This document shows positions 24,153-32,082 of a stretch of 43,397 nucleotides of DNA, piece after piece; position 1 is the first letter of the stretch; each line of letters starts with the position of its first letter. The DNA lies in IMG/VR virus record IMGVR_UViG_3300028840_007688, positions 1 through 43,397 of that record; one strand, written 5' to 3'. The notes beneath the pieces are model-generated. The model ran no database searches and was not told where the DNA came from. It was given only the letters and a program-made list of their open reading frames with translations. The translations under genes and the position numbers were made by a program. This stretch comes from a virus.

Positions 24153-24572
24153 ATGAACGGCATCAACATCGACAGTCTGCTCGAGGAACTCGAGACCGAC
24201 GGGAGCCTGGAGAAGAACGCTTCCGCCGGCAAGGCCGACGATCCCATGATGAAGGTCGCGGAAGACCTCTTCGCCGGCGGGCGCATGTTCGCCAAGGGCT
24301 TCGTCGCGGAACTCAAGAAGACGGCGGCCGAAGGCGGCACCGTCGAGTCTTCCCAGGCCAACCCCGAAAACGACCAGTCGGTCTTCAAGAACGTGGCCAA
24401 GAAGGTCCAGGAGCGCCACGGCGCGGGGCCGGCCGGCGCCACGATCGGCGAGACCGGGGGCGGCGGGGTCACCGAGAAGAAGATCGAGGGGGCCAACCCC
24501 AACGTGACCTACGGCGCGGTGGCTCCCCCGCAGTCCAAGAACCCGAACCCGGCGGAGACCCGCGGAGGCTAA
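24153..24572 (+). CDS. small virion-associated protein with tag motif, 139 aa
   Basis: Helical N-terminus (IDSLLEELETDGSLEKNAS), then MFAKGFVAELKKTAAE at about residues 48-63, a version of the FxxGFxxELxK motif joined to a KxAxE site. The C-terminal half is Gly/Pro/Asn-rich and disordered. ATG at 24153 follows GGAGCG. GC3 is very high here and in the next genes, a sign of strong expression. It may be a scaffold or core component. Confidence 0.78.
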   Translation: MNGINIDSLLEELETDGSLEKNASAGKADDPMMKVAEDLFAGGRMFAKGFVAELKKTAAEGGTVESSQANPENDQSVFKNVAKKVQERHGAGPAGATIGETGGGGVTEKKIEGANPNVTYGAVAPPQSKNPNPAETRGG

Positions 24573-24615
24573 GTCGCCTTCCCGGGATTGATCTCCGTTC
24601 GCCCGGTGTGAGACT

Positions 24616-24635
24616 CTCCTCGAACAGTCGAGGAG
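24616..24635 (+). other. perfect RNA hairpin in leader of acidic head protein gene
   Basis: An 8-bp perfect inverted repeat, CTCCTCGA and TCGAGGAG, with an ACAG loop and no following T-run. It lies 31 nt before the start of the 24667 gene in the 94-nt gap between two head genes. It could be an RNA-processing or stability element; it is not a typical terminator. Confidence 0.5.
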
Positions 24636-24666
24636 TGACCGAAAGACATCCAGGAGGAAGAACGAG

Positions 24667-25140
24667 ATGGAGACGAGACTCAGCGACATCGTCCAGGCCC
24701 TGGACCAGCAGGAGTTCAACGTCAAGCTCGCGGCCATCGAAGCCGCGTACGAAGGCGACGAGCTCCGCCAGCAGCTCCTCGACGAGGCTGTCGACCTGCT
24801 GAAGGTGGCCGAGGCCAACGGCGAGGTGGCCCCCATGTCCGACTCGGGCATGCTGTCGGCCGCGGCCCAACTGGTCGAAGAGCACATCGCGGCGCACTCC
24901 GAGCCCGAAGGGGGCGAGGAGAAGACGGCGGGCGTCGAGGAGGGCGAAGAAGAGCTCTCCAAGGAAGCCGCCGAAGAGCTCGCGGAGCTCGGCGCCCTCG
25001 CGGGCGAGGCCCTCCAGATGGCGGGCATCTCCGAGGAGGACCTGGAGAAGGTCGCCTCGGACGAGGAATCCGAGCAGCTCGGCCGCTTGGCGGCCAACAT
25101 CCTGCTCGAGCTCGGCGAGGAATCCGCCGAGGAGGAGTAA
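24667..25140 (+). CDS. very acidic scaffold-like protein, 157 aa
   Basis: Glu/Ala/Leu-rich and predicted all-helical, with a highly acidic second half (EEGEEELSKEAAEEL) and LEKVASDEE. These are common traits of capsid scaffolding proteins, and the gene lies between the candidate protease and the major capsid gene. ATG follows AGGAGG. Scaffold identity is inferred from composition and place only. Confidence 0.72.
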   Translation: METRLSDIVQALDQQEFNVKLAAIEAAYEGDELRQQLLDEAVDLLKVAEANGEVAPMSDSGMLSAAAQLVEEHIAAHSEPEGGEEKTAGVEEGEEELSKEAAEELAELGALAGEALQMAGISEEDLEKVASDEESEQLGRLAANILLELGEESAEEE

Positions 25141-25143
25141 CCC

Positions 25144-25386
25144 TTGGACGTTGCGGCTGTTCAGTCAGCCCTGGACCAGATCAAAGCCCGGTCCAGGGAG
25201 CGCTTCCGGAAGGAAGCACAGGCGGACCCCGATCTCGACGAGGTCATCGGGTCGCTGACGGACGCCATGGGGAACTCCGAGGTTCAGCGGGGGCTGGAAA
25301 AGAAGGCGTACCTGGAGCGTCGTGAGGACCTGACAATGGCCGGATGGCTTGCGGCTCTCGACGCCCTGGTCTCACTGGAACCGTGA
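25144..25386 (+). CDS. small helical protein, 80 aa
   Basis: TTG at 25144 lies 6 nt after GAGGAG that spans the previous stop, supporting a TTG start. Contains FRKEAQADPD and LEKKAYLER, like the KxA sites of neighbours. Helical and mixed-charge. No family recognised; part of the head block. Confidence 0.68.
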   Translation: MDVAAVQSALDQIKARSRERFRKEAQADPDLDEVIGSLTDAMGNSEVQRGLEKKAYLERREDLTMAGWLAALDALVSLEP

Positions 25387-25387
25387 G

Positions 25388-25777
25388 ATGGGCAAAGTCG
25401 TTCTGGATACGGAGGTGGCGGCGAGGATTCGGGACAAACTGAGGAATCAGGAAGTCCTGGTCAAGACCGCCGAAGAGAAGGCCCAGGAGGCGATGGAAAA
25501 GGTGGCAGCCATTCAACAGGAACTGGAGATCACAAAGGGCGTGCTGCAACTCATCGCCGAAGGCCAGATCGACCCGAACGATGCGACTGACAAGGTCGCG
25601 GAGTTCATGGCCGATCCCATGAGGTTTCAAGTCACCAAATCGGCACACGAACTGGGGATCGATCGTTTCGAGACCCGTCTGGGAGAACCGGTGTCCGAGT
25701 CACAGCCCAAGAGCGGTGGCAAAAACCCGATTGCGGATTGCTTCAGCGATCTCCTCGATCGGGGTGTCATCGGGTAG
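25388..25777 (+). CDS. helical head-block protein, 129 aa
   Basis: ATG at 25388 one base after the previous stop. Residues about 20-75 form a likely coiled coil (KTAEEKAQEAMEKVAAIQQE) that includes KTAEE, a match to KxAxE. The C-terminus is polar. No family recognised. Could be a scaffold or core helper. Confidence 0.74.
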   Translation: MGKVVLDTEVAARIRDKLRNQEVLVKTAEEKAQEAMEKVAAIQQELEITKGVLQLIAEGQIDPNDATDKVAEFMADPMRFQVTKSAHELGIDRFETRLGEPVSESQPKSGGKNPIADCFSDLLDRGVIG

Positions 25778-25799
25778 AAATCAGAAGGAGTGAAAAGCC

Positions 25800-26330
25800 A
25801 TGACTCAGGAGAGAAAGAGCGAGTCGATCGTCACGATCAACGCGAAGTTCAGCTCCTTCAACTTCGAGAAGCTGAACTGGCGTGATCTGACCTCGACGGT
25901 CGAGGAAGGGCGTTTCGTGACCCACGACACCACGGGCTACGCGCGCCTCGCCGACGAGAACGACCTCGTCGCCTACGTCAACTTCCTGGTGTCGAGCGCG
26001 CCGTCCGCCCAGGACTCGCAGACGGATCCGTTCGACCCGAGCGCGCCCAACCAGGCTCTCCTGGCCGGCGGTCTCTCGGGCATCCAGGGCGGCGGCATCG
26101 AGCTGGCCATCCCGCTCGATCGCTGGTACGTGGCGGCGTCCCCGGCCAACGATCCGGCCGTGGGCAAGCACGTCACGATCACCCCGAACGCGGCTCCGGC
26201 CGCGGACCACGGGAAGCCCCAGGCCGTGGCGGCGGGCGCCATCGGCGGCAAGGTCAGCTTCGGCGTGATCACCAAGCTCAGGGGAGACACCATCTTCTTC
26301 ATGTACAACTCCATCGGCACCCAGTACTAA
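25800..26330 (+). CDS. possible capsid decoration protein, 176 aa
   Basis: Immediately upstream of the major capsid gene, with very high third-position GC. The sequence is Gly/Ala/Pro-rich and probably beta-structured (GGKVSFGVITKLRGDTIFF), without membrane segments. Size, position and composition fit a head decoration or head-fibre protein; no family is recognised. ATG follows AGAAGGAG. Confidence 0.72.
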   Translation: MTQERKSESIVTINAKFSSFNFEKLNWRDLTSTVEEGRFVTHDTTGYARLADENDLVAYVNFLVSSAPSAQDSQTDPFDPSAPNQALLAGGLSGIQGGGIELAIPLDRWYVAASPANDPAVGKHVTITPNAAPAADHGKPQAVAAGAIGGKVSFGVITKLRGDTIFFMYNSIGTQY

Positions 26331-26394
26331 GCCGCGATTGTCTCGACGGTGAAGTAGGGTTCCGGGAGAAAGGTTCTCAATAGGAGGAACTGAC

Positions 26395-27585
26395 ATGTCG
26401 GATACGGGCGCGTTCAACGCCGAGCAGTTCAACACGCTGTTCGGGCAGACCCTCGAGGTCGGCGGCGAGGCGCTCACGAAGCTCGGACAGGCCAGCGGCC
26501 TGTACATCCAGCAGAAGCTCCGTGAGAACGCTTTCTGCCGCAAGATCCTGCCTCCGAAGGTCGTGACGGAGAAGGAGTGCCAGCGGAGGATCGAGGACGA
26601 AGGTCTCGAGTACATCGACGACCTCGAGCCGGATTCCATCGCCATGCACATCAACTGGCGCGGCGAGCCGGAGAAGACCTACATCCAGGCTCCGCGGTAC
26701 AAGATCGTGTTTCACACGATCTCCTCGGACAAGATCATCAAGTCCGAGCAGGAGCTCCGCTCCTACCGCATGCCCCTCACCAAGATCCTGGAGCAGAACA
26801 TCGCCAAGGACATCCAGGAGCAGGAGGACTTCACGTTCATGCAGCACGTGAAGTCGGGGCTTTTCCTGGGCACCCGGTACAACTACAACAAGCTCGTGCA
26901 GCGCGGCGTCGTCGCCGGCGGCACGAGGAACTTCGGCGATCAGGCCGAGTTCATGCGCTTCCTCTTCCAGAGGGCCAAGGGCGCCGGCGCGTGGGCCCCG
27001 ATTCCCACGGCCAACCTCAACCGGGCGGACGCGATCTACTCCAACATCATCCTCTCCGACGAGGACGACTGGAACCGCGTGGTCCTGAAGGACCTCGTGA
27101 AGATCCCCGCCGCGCGCCAGCAGAAGGCGCGTACCTTCCTCCTCCACGAGGTCACCTGGACCGACACCGTCGCGTGGTCGCTGACGGAGGCCGGCCTCGA
27201 GATCACGAGCGAGATCGTCCGCGACGGGTACAAGTACACGACCGTGGGCGGCTACACCTTCGTGACCACGATCCGGGACAACGACGACCTCGTCGAGCCG
27301 GGCGTCATCTACGTGTTCCCGGCCCCCGAGTTCATCGGCCGCTTCATGGTCCTGGAGAACACCAAGTTCTTCATCGACAAGCGGAGCCGCTGGATCGAGA
27401 TGGAGGCCTGGGAGGACGTCGGGGCCGGCTTCGGCAACATCCGCGCCCTCGGCGCCATCCTGCTCAAGGGAGCCAGGATGACGTTGCCGGTGACGTTCCA
27501 GACGCCCGCGGGCGTCACGGCCTCGGCCGGGAACTTCACCATCATCAACGACAACCTCCAGGCGGCGCTGCCGGCCGTGGTGTAA
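26395..27585 (+). CDS. major capsid protein (probable HK97 fold), 396 aa
   Basis: Identified by context and character: 396 residues, extreme preference for C/G third positions, an AGGAGG ribosome binding site, and a strong terminator immediately after. The N-terminal ~60 residues are helical; later parts are mixed alpha/beta (VVLKDLVKIPAAR, FLLHEVTWTDTVAW, YTTVGGYTFVTT). No cleavage-type KxAxE site is seen near its N-terminus, so delta-domain removal is not predicted. The name relies on synteny rather than recognised motifs. Confidence 0.78.
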   Translation: MSDTGAFNAEQFNTLFGQTLEVGGEALTKLGQASGLYIQQKLRENAFCRKILPPKVVTEKECQRRIEDEGLEYIDDLEPDSIAMHINWRGEPEKTYIQAPRYKIVFHTISSDKIIKSEQELRSYRMPLTKILEQNIAKDIQEQEDFTFMQHVKSGLFLGTRYNYNKLVQRGVVAGGTRNFGDQAEFMRFLFQRAKGAGAWAPIPTANLNRADAIYSNIILSDEDDWNRVVLKDLVKIPAARQQKARTFLLHEVTWTDTVAWSLTEAGLEITSEIVRDGYKYTTVGGYTFVTTIRDNDDLVEPGVIYVFPAPEFIGRFMVLENTKFFIDKRSRWIEMEAWEDVGAGFGNIRALGAILLKGARMTLPVTFQTPAGVTASAGNFTIINDNLQAALPAVV

Positions 27586-27618
27586 GCCACGAGGCGAGCT
27601 GCCCACGATAACTGAGAG

Positions 27619-27657
27619 AGCCCCATCCGCCCGGCTCTGAGGCGGGTGGGGCTTTTT
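27619..27657 (+). terminator. strong intrinsic terminator after major capsid gene
   Basis: A 13-bp GC-rich stem (27619-27631 with 27641-27653, one wobble) with a 9-nt loop followed by TTTTT. It lies 33 nt past the capsid stop and 15 nt before the next ATG, so it probably lowers expression of the downstream genes relative to the capsid. Confidence 0.92.
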
Positions 27658-27672
27658 CGTCGGAGATCGGCC

Positions 27673-28932
27673 ATGCCACGATACCCGAAGCATCGGCGAC
27701 GGTTCGACCCGGACACGGCCCAGGACATGATGCAGGCTGTCCGGAAGATCATCCCCAAGCGACGACGGAGAAGGCGCATGGAGAAGAAGGGCCAGGCGAC
27801 GAAGTACATCCAGCTTACGGCCATGCTCGAGCGCATCCTGGCTCATGCCGGCGTCCCGAAGAGCGATGTGGTCCTGGGGGGGAGCGCACTCCTCGGCGCT
27901 TTGGGCCTGCGAGAGATCAACGATCTCGACGTTCAGGTACCGGAGGAAGCGTTCAAGAAGATGTCCTCCTTTCCCGGCGCAGTCCCGGGGCGGAGTCCAA
28001 TCGGCTCCCCCATGCTCACCATCAGGACCAACTACGGCCCGATCACCGTCTTCACCGGTCGGTGGTACGTCGGTGGTCGTGACTTCAGCAACGTGCCCAC
28101 GACCACGCTTCGCGGCCTCAAGCACTGGGACGTTCCCACGACCCTGGACTTCAAGCGTAGAATGGGGCGCGAGAAGGACACGAAGGACATCGAGCGCATG
28201 AAGAAACAGGGGTCTGAGGAGGAGGTGGCCAGGGTTTTCAGGGGACAGAAATTCAGCGACAAGGACATCGCTTTGGGCCCTCGAAATGAGGGATGGGAGA
28301 CCCTCAAGTCCGAATTCAAGCCCACGCCCAGCGGTGTGATGATCGAGAAGACGACGCGCGTGAGGAGATTCGGAAGGATGAAGAAGACCGCCTTCCTGCA
28401 AGGTTTCGAGGACGAGCTCGAGAAGAAGGGCTTCACGCTCATCGAACTGATGATGCTCCTCGGCCTGGGTGCTGGTGGCGGTGGCGCTGTCGGAGGTCTT
28501 CCGGGTGCAGCCCTCGCTCCAGCAGGGATGATCGGTGGCGGCCTTGCCGGGAGTGCTGTCGGTGACGCGCTCGCACGTCGAGGCATGTCCGGAGCGTCAG
28601 GAATCGCTCCTGGGATTGGCGCCCTGGGCGGCACGATTGGGGGCGCGCTGCTCGGTCGTAAGATCCAGCAGTGGCTCCAGGGTCGTCGAAGAACGGGCCA
28701 GGAGAAGAAGGCATCGTACCTCGACAAGTTTGCCGCCGGCGCGAAGATGCTTCTGGATCCCAACGTGAAGAAAAGCCCGGTCCTCAGAAAGAATCCGTTC
28801 CTTCGTCTCGAGACCGGGCGTAAACTTGTATCGGGCAAGAAACGCACGACGGATGTCCCAAAGGCGAAGGGACTCCTGAGTGGCTCGATTCAATTCGCTC
28901 ATCTCACGAGGAGATCAAAGGAGGCGTCGTGA
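27673..28932 (+). CDS. nucleotidyltransferase-fold domain joined to tagged Gly-rich region, 419 aa
   Basis: Residues 1-35 are highly basic (KRRRRRRM). Residues about 50-180 look like a pol-beta-type nucleotidyltransferase fold: GGS at 69-71, then D84 and D86 in NDLDVQV, and KDTKDIERM near 168-176 as in AbiEii/MNT-type proteins. At 236-252 is KKTAFLQGFEDELEKK, the shared tag, followed directly by GFTLIELM (253-260) and a long Gly/Ala hydrophobic stretch (to about 320), then a basic tail. ATG at 27673 has GGAG upstream; an internal ATG at 28378 with AGGAG could start a separate tagged protein. Catalytic activity and role in the virion are unknown. Confidence 0.72.
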   Translation: MPRYPKHRRRFDPDTAQDMMQAVRKIIPKRRRRRRMEKKGQATKYIQLTAMLERILAHAGVPKSDVVLGGSALLGALGLREINDLDVQVPEEAFKKMSSFPGAVPGRSPIGSPMLTIRTNYGPITVFTGRWYVGGRDFSNVPTTTLRGLKHWDVPTTLDFKRRMGREKDTKDIERMKKQGSEEEVARVFRGQKFSDKDIALGPRNEGWETLKSEFKPTPSGVMIEKTTRVRRFGRMKKTAFLQGFEDELEKKGFTLIELMMLLGLGAGGGGAVGGLPGAALAPAGMIGGGLAGSAVGDALARRGMSGASGIAPGIGALGGTIGGALLGRKIQQWLQGRRRTGQEKKASYLDKFAAGAKMLLDPNVKKSPVLRKNPFLRLETGRKLVSGKKRTTDVPKAKGLLSGSIQFAHLTRRSKEAS

Positions 28933-29525
28933 AAACCGCACAGATCACCTATTACGGGGAAGGGCCGCTGAACCTCCAAATCCGGAGGTTCAAGCCGGGC
29001 ACGTCCGTGAAGACGCGCCTGGACGACATCCTTCCGGACGAGCGCCGGCGATACGGGGACAGGTTCCTGGTTGTCGGCCCCGACGGCTTGATCATCAACA
29101 TCGGAGCCATGGTTCCCGATTCGGTGGCCAAGGAGGTCATCGGCGTGAATCCGCAGATCTTGCGCGTGCCCGGATTCGACGTGAGGGTCCCGCCAGGCTA
29201 CGCTCTGGACGACACCGGCGCCGAGCCCAGGATCGTCCAGGCCGGGGTCATGGCGGCCAAGATGGAGGCCAAGGAGAAGCCTCTGGACCGGGAGCCCACC
29301 ACAGTCAAGGTCACGGACAAGCCCGAGGTTCCTGCGGAAGAGGCTGTCGTGACGGTGGAGATCCCCAAGAAGTCCGAGGAGAAGCCGAAGGCCGCTTCCA
29401 AGAAAGAGAAGAAGCGGAAGAGAATCGCCAACAGGCCTCCGAAGAAGGTGGGGAAGAAAGCTCCAGCCAAGAAGAAAGCTCCGGCCAAGAAGAGCGCGGC
29501 TGACGATCTGATGGAGATGTTCTGA
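28929..29525 (+). CDS. protein with histone H1-like Lys/Ala/Pro tail, 198 aa
   Basis: GTG start at 28929 after AAAGGAGG, overlapping the previous stop by 4 nt. Residues 1-105 look globular and beta-rich (GDRFLVVGPDGLIINIG). From about 120 on it becomes charged, and the last ~60 residues are Lys/Ala/Pro repeats (KKAPAKKKAPAKK) typical of H1-like DNA-binding tails. It may bind packaged DNA, or the tail may be an interaction arm. Confidence 0.76.
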   Translation: MKTAQITYYGEGPLNLQIRRFKPGTSVKTRLDDILPDERRRYGDRFLVVGPDGLIINIGAMVPDSVAKEVIGVNPQILRVPGFDVRVPPGYALDDTGAEPRIVQAGVMAAKMEAKEKPLDREPTTVKVTDKPEVPAEEAVVTVEIPKKSEEKPKAASKKEKKRKRIANRPPKKVGKKAPAKKKAPAKKSAADDLMEMF

Positions 29526-30034
29526 TGCCGGAATACAAGGTCCCCGTGAGCCTCGTGGGAAAGCTTCGACGCTTTCTCCAGGACTACAAGGAGGCCAACG
29601 AGCTCATCGAGACGGAGGAGTCTCCGGACACCTTTCTGGCTGAGATGCTCGTGGACGCCGTTCATCGGTACAACCTCATCGAGCCCAGCGGCCCGGGCCT
29701 GGACATCTCCATCGAAAGTCTCACCGGTCCCCAAGCCCTTCTGGTCGTCGATGAAGCGGCGGCCAGGACCCTCACCTCCGTGTCCATCCGAATGCAGCGG
29801 AACATGCTGGATGTGACGGATGGAAACGTGCGGAAGATGATCAACGACAAGTGGCAGTTCTACAACACCACGATCGCCAGATTGCGCGGAGGGGACGCAG
29901 GCAACGGGTTCGACAAGCTCGTCAAGGAACTTAAAATTAACCAGAACTGCGATCTCGCCTGGGGAGTCGTCCCCTCGGAACTCTGGGACGGCTACAGGGT
30001 CGGAGGAACGGGGTTCATCTCGGTGATCGTATAG
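29525..30034 (+). CDS. head-tail region protein, 169 aa
   Basis: Starts one base inside the previous stop (TGATG). Helical N-terminal half with LRRFLQDYKEANEL, then a mixed part ending in a beta-like GGTGFISVIV. No family recognised. Placement after the capsid genes and before neck genes suggests a head-completion role. Confidence 0.72.
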   Translation: MPEYKVPVSLVGKLRRFLQDYKEANELIETEESPDTFLAEMLVDAVHRYNLIEPSGPGLDISIESLTGPQALLVVDEAAARTLTSVSIRMQRNMLDVTDGNVRKMINDKWQFYNTTIARLRGGDAGNGFDKLVKELKINQNCDLAWGVVPSELWDGYRVGGTGFISVIV

Positions 30035-30044
30035 GAGAAGGCCC

Positions 30045-30434
30045 ATGCCGGTCGAAGTCGAAGGGACCGTTTCGGTCCACGGAAATCCGGACGTGAACAT
30101 GCAGGCGGCTGTGAATCTCACCTACGACACCGAGGTTACGATCCCTGCTGGTGCCACACACGTGGAAGTTCATCGTGGAAGCGCTCCGTGGCAGAGGATG
30201 TGGTGGAGCTTCACTGGGCTCGCGAACGAATGGTTCCCGATTCAGGAACCTTCTCGGCTGCCCATGGGGCCGCTCAGAGTCGCTCTCGCCGGTGCTACGA
30301 AGTTCTATCTTCGAAAGCCGTACAATCCGCGGCACCTGGAAGAGCGGAAGGATCTCATTCCTGTCTACTCCGATCTTCGTGGGAAGGCGGACGATAGGAT
30401 CGTCGAGATCGTCGTGACCTTCACACAGGACTAA
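30045..30434 (+). CDS. tandem paralogue A, 129 aa, beta-rich
   Basis: Shares with the next gene: a similar N-terminus (GTVSVHGNPDVNMQAA), HxEVHRGSAPWQRMWW near residue 40, PSRLP, FYLRKPYNPR and a terminal VTFTQD. It is therefore one of two duplicated beta-sandwich-like proteins. ATG follows AGGAGAAGG. Function unknown; likely virion surface or decoration. Confidence 0.76.
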   Translation: MPVEVEGTVSVHGNPDVNMQAAVNLTYDTEVTIPAGATHVEVHRGSAPWQRMWWSFTGLANEWFPIQEPSRLPMGPLRVALAGATKFYLRKPYNPRHLEERKDLIPVYSDLRGKADDRIVEIVVTFTQD

Positions 30435-30444
30435 GGAGAGCGGA

Positions 30445-31074
30445 ATGCCTACGGAGCAGCAAGGCACCATCACGGTTCTCGGCAACCCCAACGCGGACAT
30501 GCAGGCGGCTTTCGACGCTCGGTACGACACACTGGTGGCGATCATTGCCGGCAGTACGCACGCAGAGATCCATCGCGGAAGCGCCCCCTTTCAGCGGATG
30601 TGGTGGAGCTGGTACGGGACAGTGGGGACGTGGCATGTAATCCAGCCTCCATCGAGACTACCTCTCGGCCAGGTCCGCATCGCGGTTCCCGTGCCACCCG
30701 ATCCGGCAGCGACCAACATTTATTTCAGGAAGCCCTACAATCCCAGATACTTGTCGAGCTGGAAGGGAGTGACCCCCATCAGGCTCGGAACGGACAAAGG
30801 AAGCGCCGGAAGGTATTTGGGGGATTGGGCAGCCTCGACCAATACGCCAACGCTTGTGAATGGGGTCGGCTCCGACAAGCAGTACTTCTACGCCAAGGAT
30901 GCCGGTGCCGTCAACTTCGGCGCGGGTCCGATCGCTTTCGTGAAGGGCGATTTTGTGATCTACGACGCCGTTGGCCCACCCCCTGGGGAGTGGAAAAAGG
31001 CCACAGAAGATCCAAGGGAGGCCTTGGCCGACGACGAAGGAATAGAGATTACGATCAGTTTTACCAGAGATTGA
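30445..31074 (+). CDS. tandem paralogue B with inserted fibre-like repeat, 209 aa
   Basis: Same framework as the upstream gene (HAEIHRGSAPFQRMWW, PSRLPLG, FRKPYNPR, ISFTRD), but about 70 residues are inserted before the last strand. The insert contains YFYAKDAG, FVKGDFVIYD and EWKK, which resembles a repeat common in tail fibre and surface proteins (AG...W..GDW.IYNG..W.K). An exposed display or binding role is inferred. ATG follows AAGGAGAG. Confidence 0.76.
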   Translation: MPTEQQGTITVLGNPNADMQAAFDARYDTLVAIIAGSTHAEIHRGSAPFQRMWWSWYGTVGTWHVIQPPSRLPLGQVRIAVPVPPDPAATNIYFRKPYNPRYLSSWKGVTPIRLGTDKGSAGRYLGDWAASTNTPTLVNGVGSDKQYFYAKDAGAVNFGAGPIAFVKGDFVIYDAVGPPPGEWKKATEDPREALADDEGIEITISFTRD

Positions 31075-31079
31075 GTTTG

Positions 31080-31108
31080 ACAGCGGAGGTTGTGCGTCAC
31101 CCCGCTGT
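31080..31108 (+). promoter_or_regulatory. hairpin covering the RBS of the neck protein gene
   Basis: ACAGCGG (31080-31086) and CCGCTGT (31102-31108) form a 7-bp stem. The only good Shine-Dalgarno of the next gene, GGAGG at 31085-31089, overlaps the left arm. Translation may depend on ribosomes arriving from the gene that ends at 31074. Confidence 0.4.
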
Positions 31109-32082
31109 TCCCCGAGGTGGCCTTCCGTATCTGGGCTGAGGCGCGCCCTGTGGCTTGTGACATGGTCAGGATCGATAAACTCGAGACACTCGAGCACGCA
31201 GTGTTCGTGGAAATCGCCAGCCGAGAGGCGGTGATCGTGTCGTGGTGGATTCAACCCACCAACGAGGATCTCGATCAGACGGCCGTTACAGTCTTCCGCG
31301 GATACTCTTCCGAAGGTCCGTTCGAATCCATCGCAGACGTGCCGGGAACACAGCAGTATTTCCGGGATTCGGGCGCGCTAATTCGGGACAAGTGGCGGGA
31401 GGTTTACTACAAGCTGCGAGTAACAAGTCCGGACGGCAGCGTTGACGAGAGCGAGGCATTTGGAGTAGCGTCGCAACCTACTCTTGAAACGGTTGCAACG
31501 CGAAGAAGGACAGACATCGCCCTCCGCTTCGAGGGTGTACCCTGCCTGATCTACGTTCGACGTGGAGAGGGCGAAAGGTGCCCAGACTGCTGGGACCCGG
31601 TACTACAGAAGGTCATGTCGTCCACGTGCCCGCGCTGTTTTAACACAGGCCGCCTCGGGGGCTTTTATTCTCCCATCCTGACCCAGGTGAAGATCAATCC
31701 TGTGGCCAAGGTCAATGAGCCAGGGGACACCTTGCGTCAGGTTTCTCAGACTACCGGTATGTGCAGCTTCCTCCCCATCGTAAGCCCCAGGGATCTCATC
31801 TACGAGGTGAACACGGGGAAGCGGTGGCGCCTGGTCAGCGTGTCTCCGACGGAGCATCATCGAGTCACGATTCACCAAGATCTCCAGATGATCGAGCTGA
31901 ACACAGGGGACATCGAGCACAAACTCCCCATCCCGTCTAACCTGACCCCCGTAATCAGGGAGTGGCGAGACAACAGGCGGTACGCGCAGCGACCCGTCGT
32001 CCAGGACTACGAAACGACGCCTGAAGAAGATCAGGAGGGAAAGGATCCGGAAGACGTGGATTTCATCGTGGTGGTCGCATGA
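31090..32082 (+). CDS. FN3-like plus zinc-ribbon neck/tail protein, up to 330 aa
   Basis: Residues about 38-130 read like a fibronectin type III beta-sandwich (VIVSWWIQP, FRGYSSEGPF, VYYKLRVTSPDGS). Then CPDC and CPRC (about 171-190) make a zinc ribbon, followed by a beta-rich C-terminal half and an acidic tail. The start is unclear: the TTG at 31090 touches GGAGG, while the ATG at 31162 has no ribosome site but would leave both domains complete. Likely a head-tail connector or tail component from its position. Confidence 0.7.
   Translation: MCVTPLFPEVAFRIWAEARPVACDMVRIDKLETLEHAVFVEIASREAVIVSWWIQPTNEDLDQTAVTVFRGYSSEGPFESIADVPGTQQYFRDSGALIRDKWREVYYKLRVTSPDGSVDESEAFGVASQPTLETVATRRRTDIALRFEGVPCLIYVRRGEGERCPDCWDPVLQKVMSSTCPRCFNTGRLGGFYSPILTQVKINPVAKVNEPGDTLRQVSQTTGMCSFLPIVSPRDLIYEVNTGKRWRLVSVSPTEHHRVTIHQDLQMIELNTGDIEHKLPIPSNLTPVIREWRDNRRYAQRPVVQDYETTPEEDQEGKDPEDVDFIVVVA

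Noticed and set aside
27646-27672. Upstream GTG start for the nucleotidyltransferase-like gene
   Set aside because: It lies inside the terminator stem and has no ribosome site; ATG at 27673 has GGAG upstream.
26377-28401. Leftward 674-codon ORF across the capsid gene
   Set aside because: Antisense to the capsid gene and its terminator; no domain recognised.
27673-28932. Type II toxin-antitoxin (AbiEii/MNT) reading of the nucleotidyltransferase-like gene
   Set aside because: No partner gene is adjacent, and the gene is fused to a tagged Gly-rich region inside the virion block, so a virion role is more likely.
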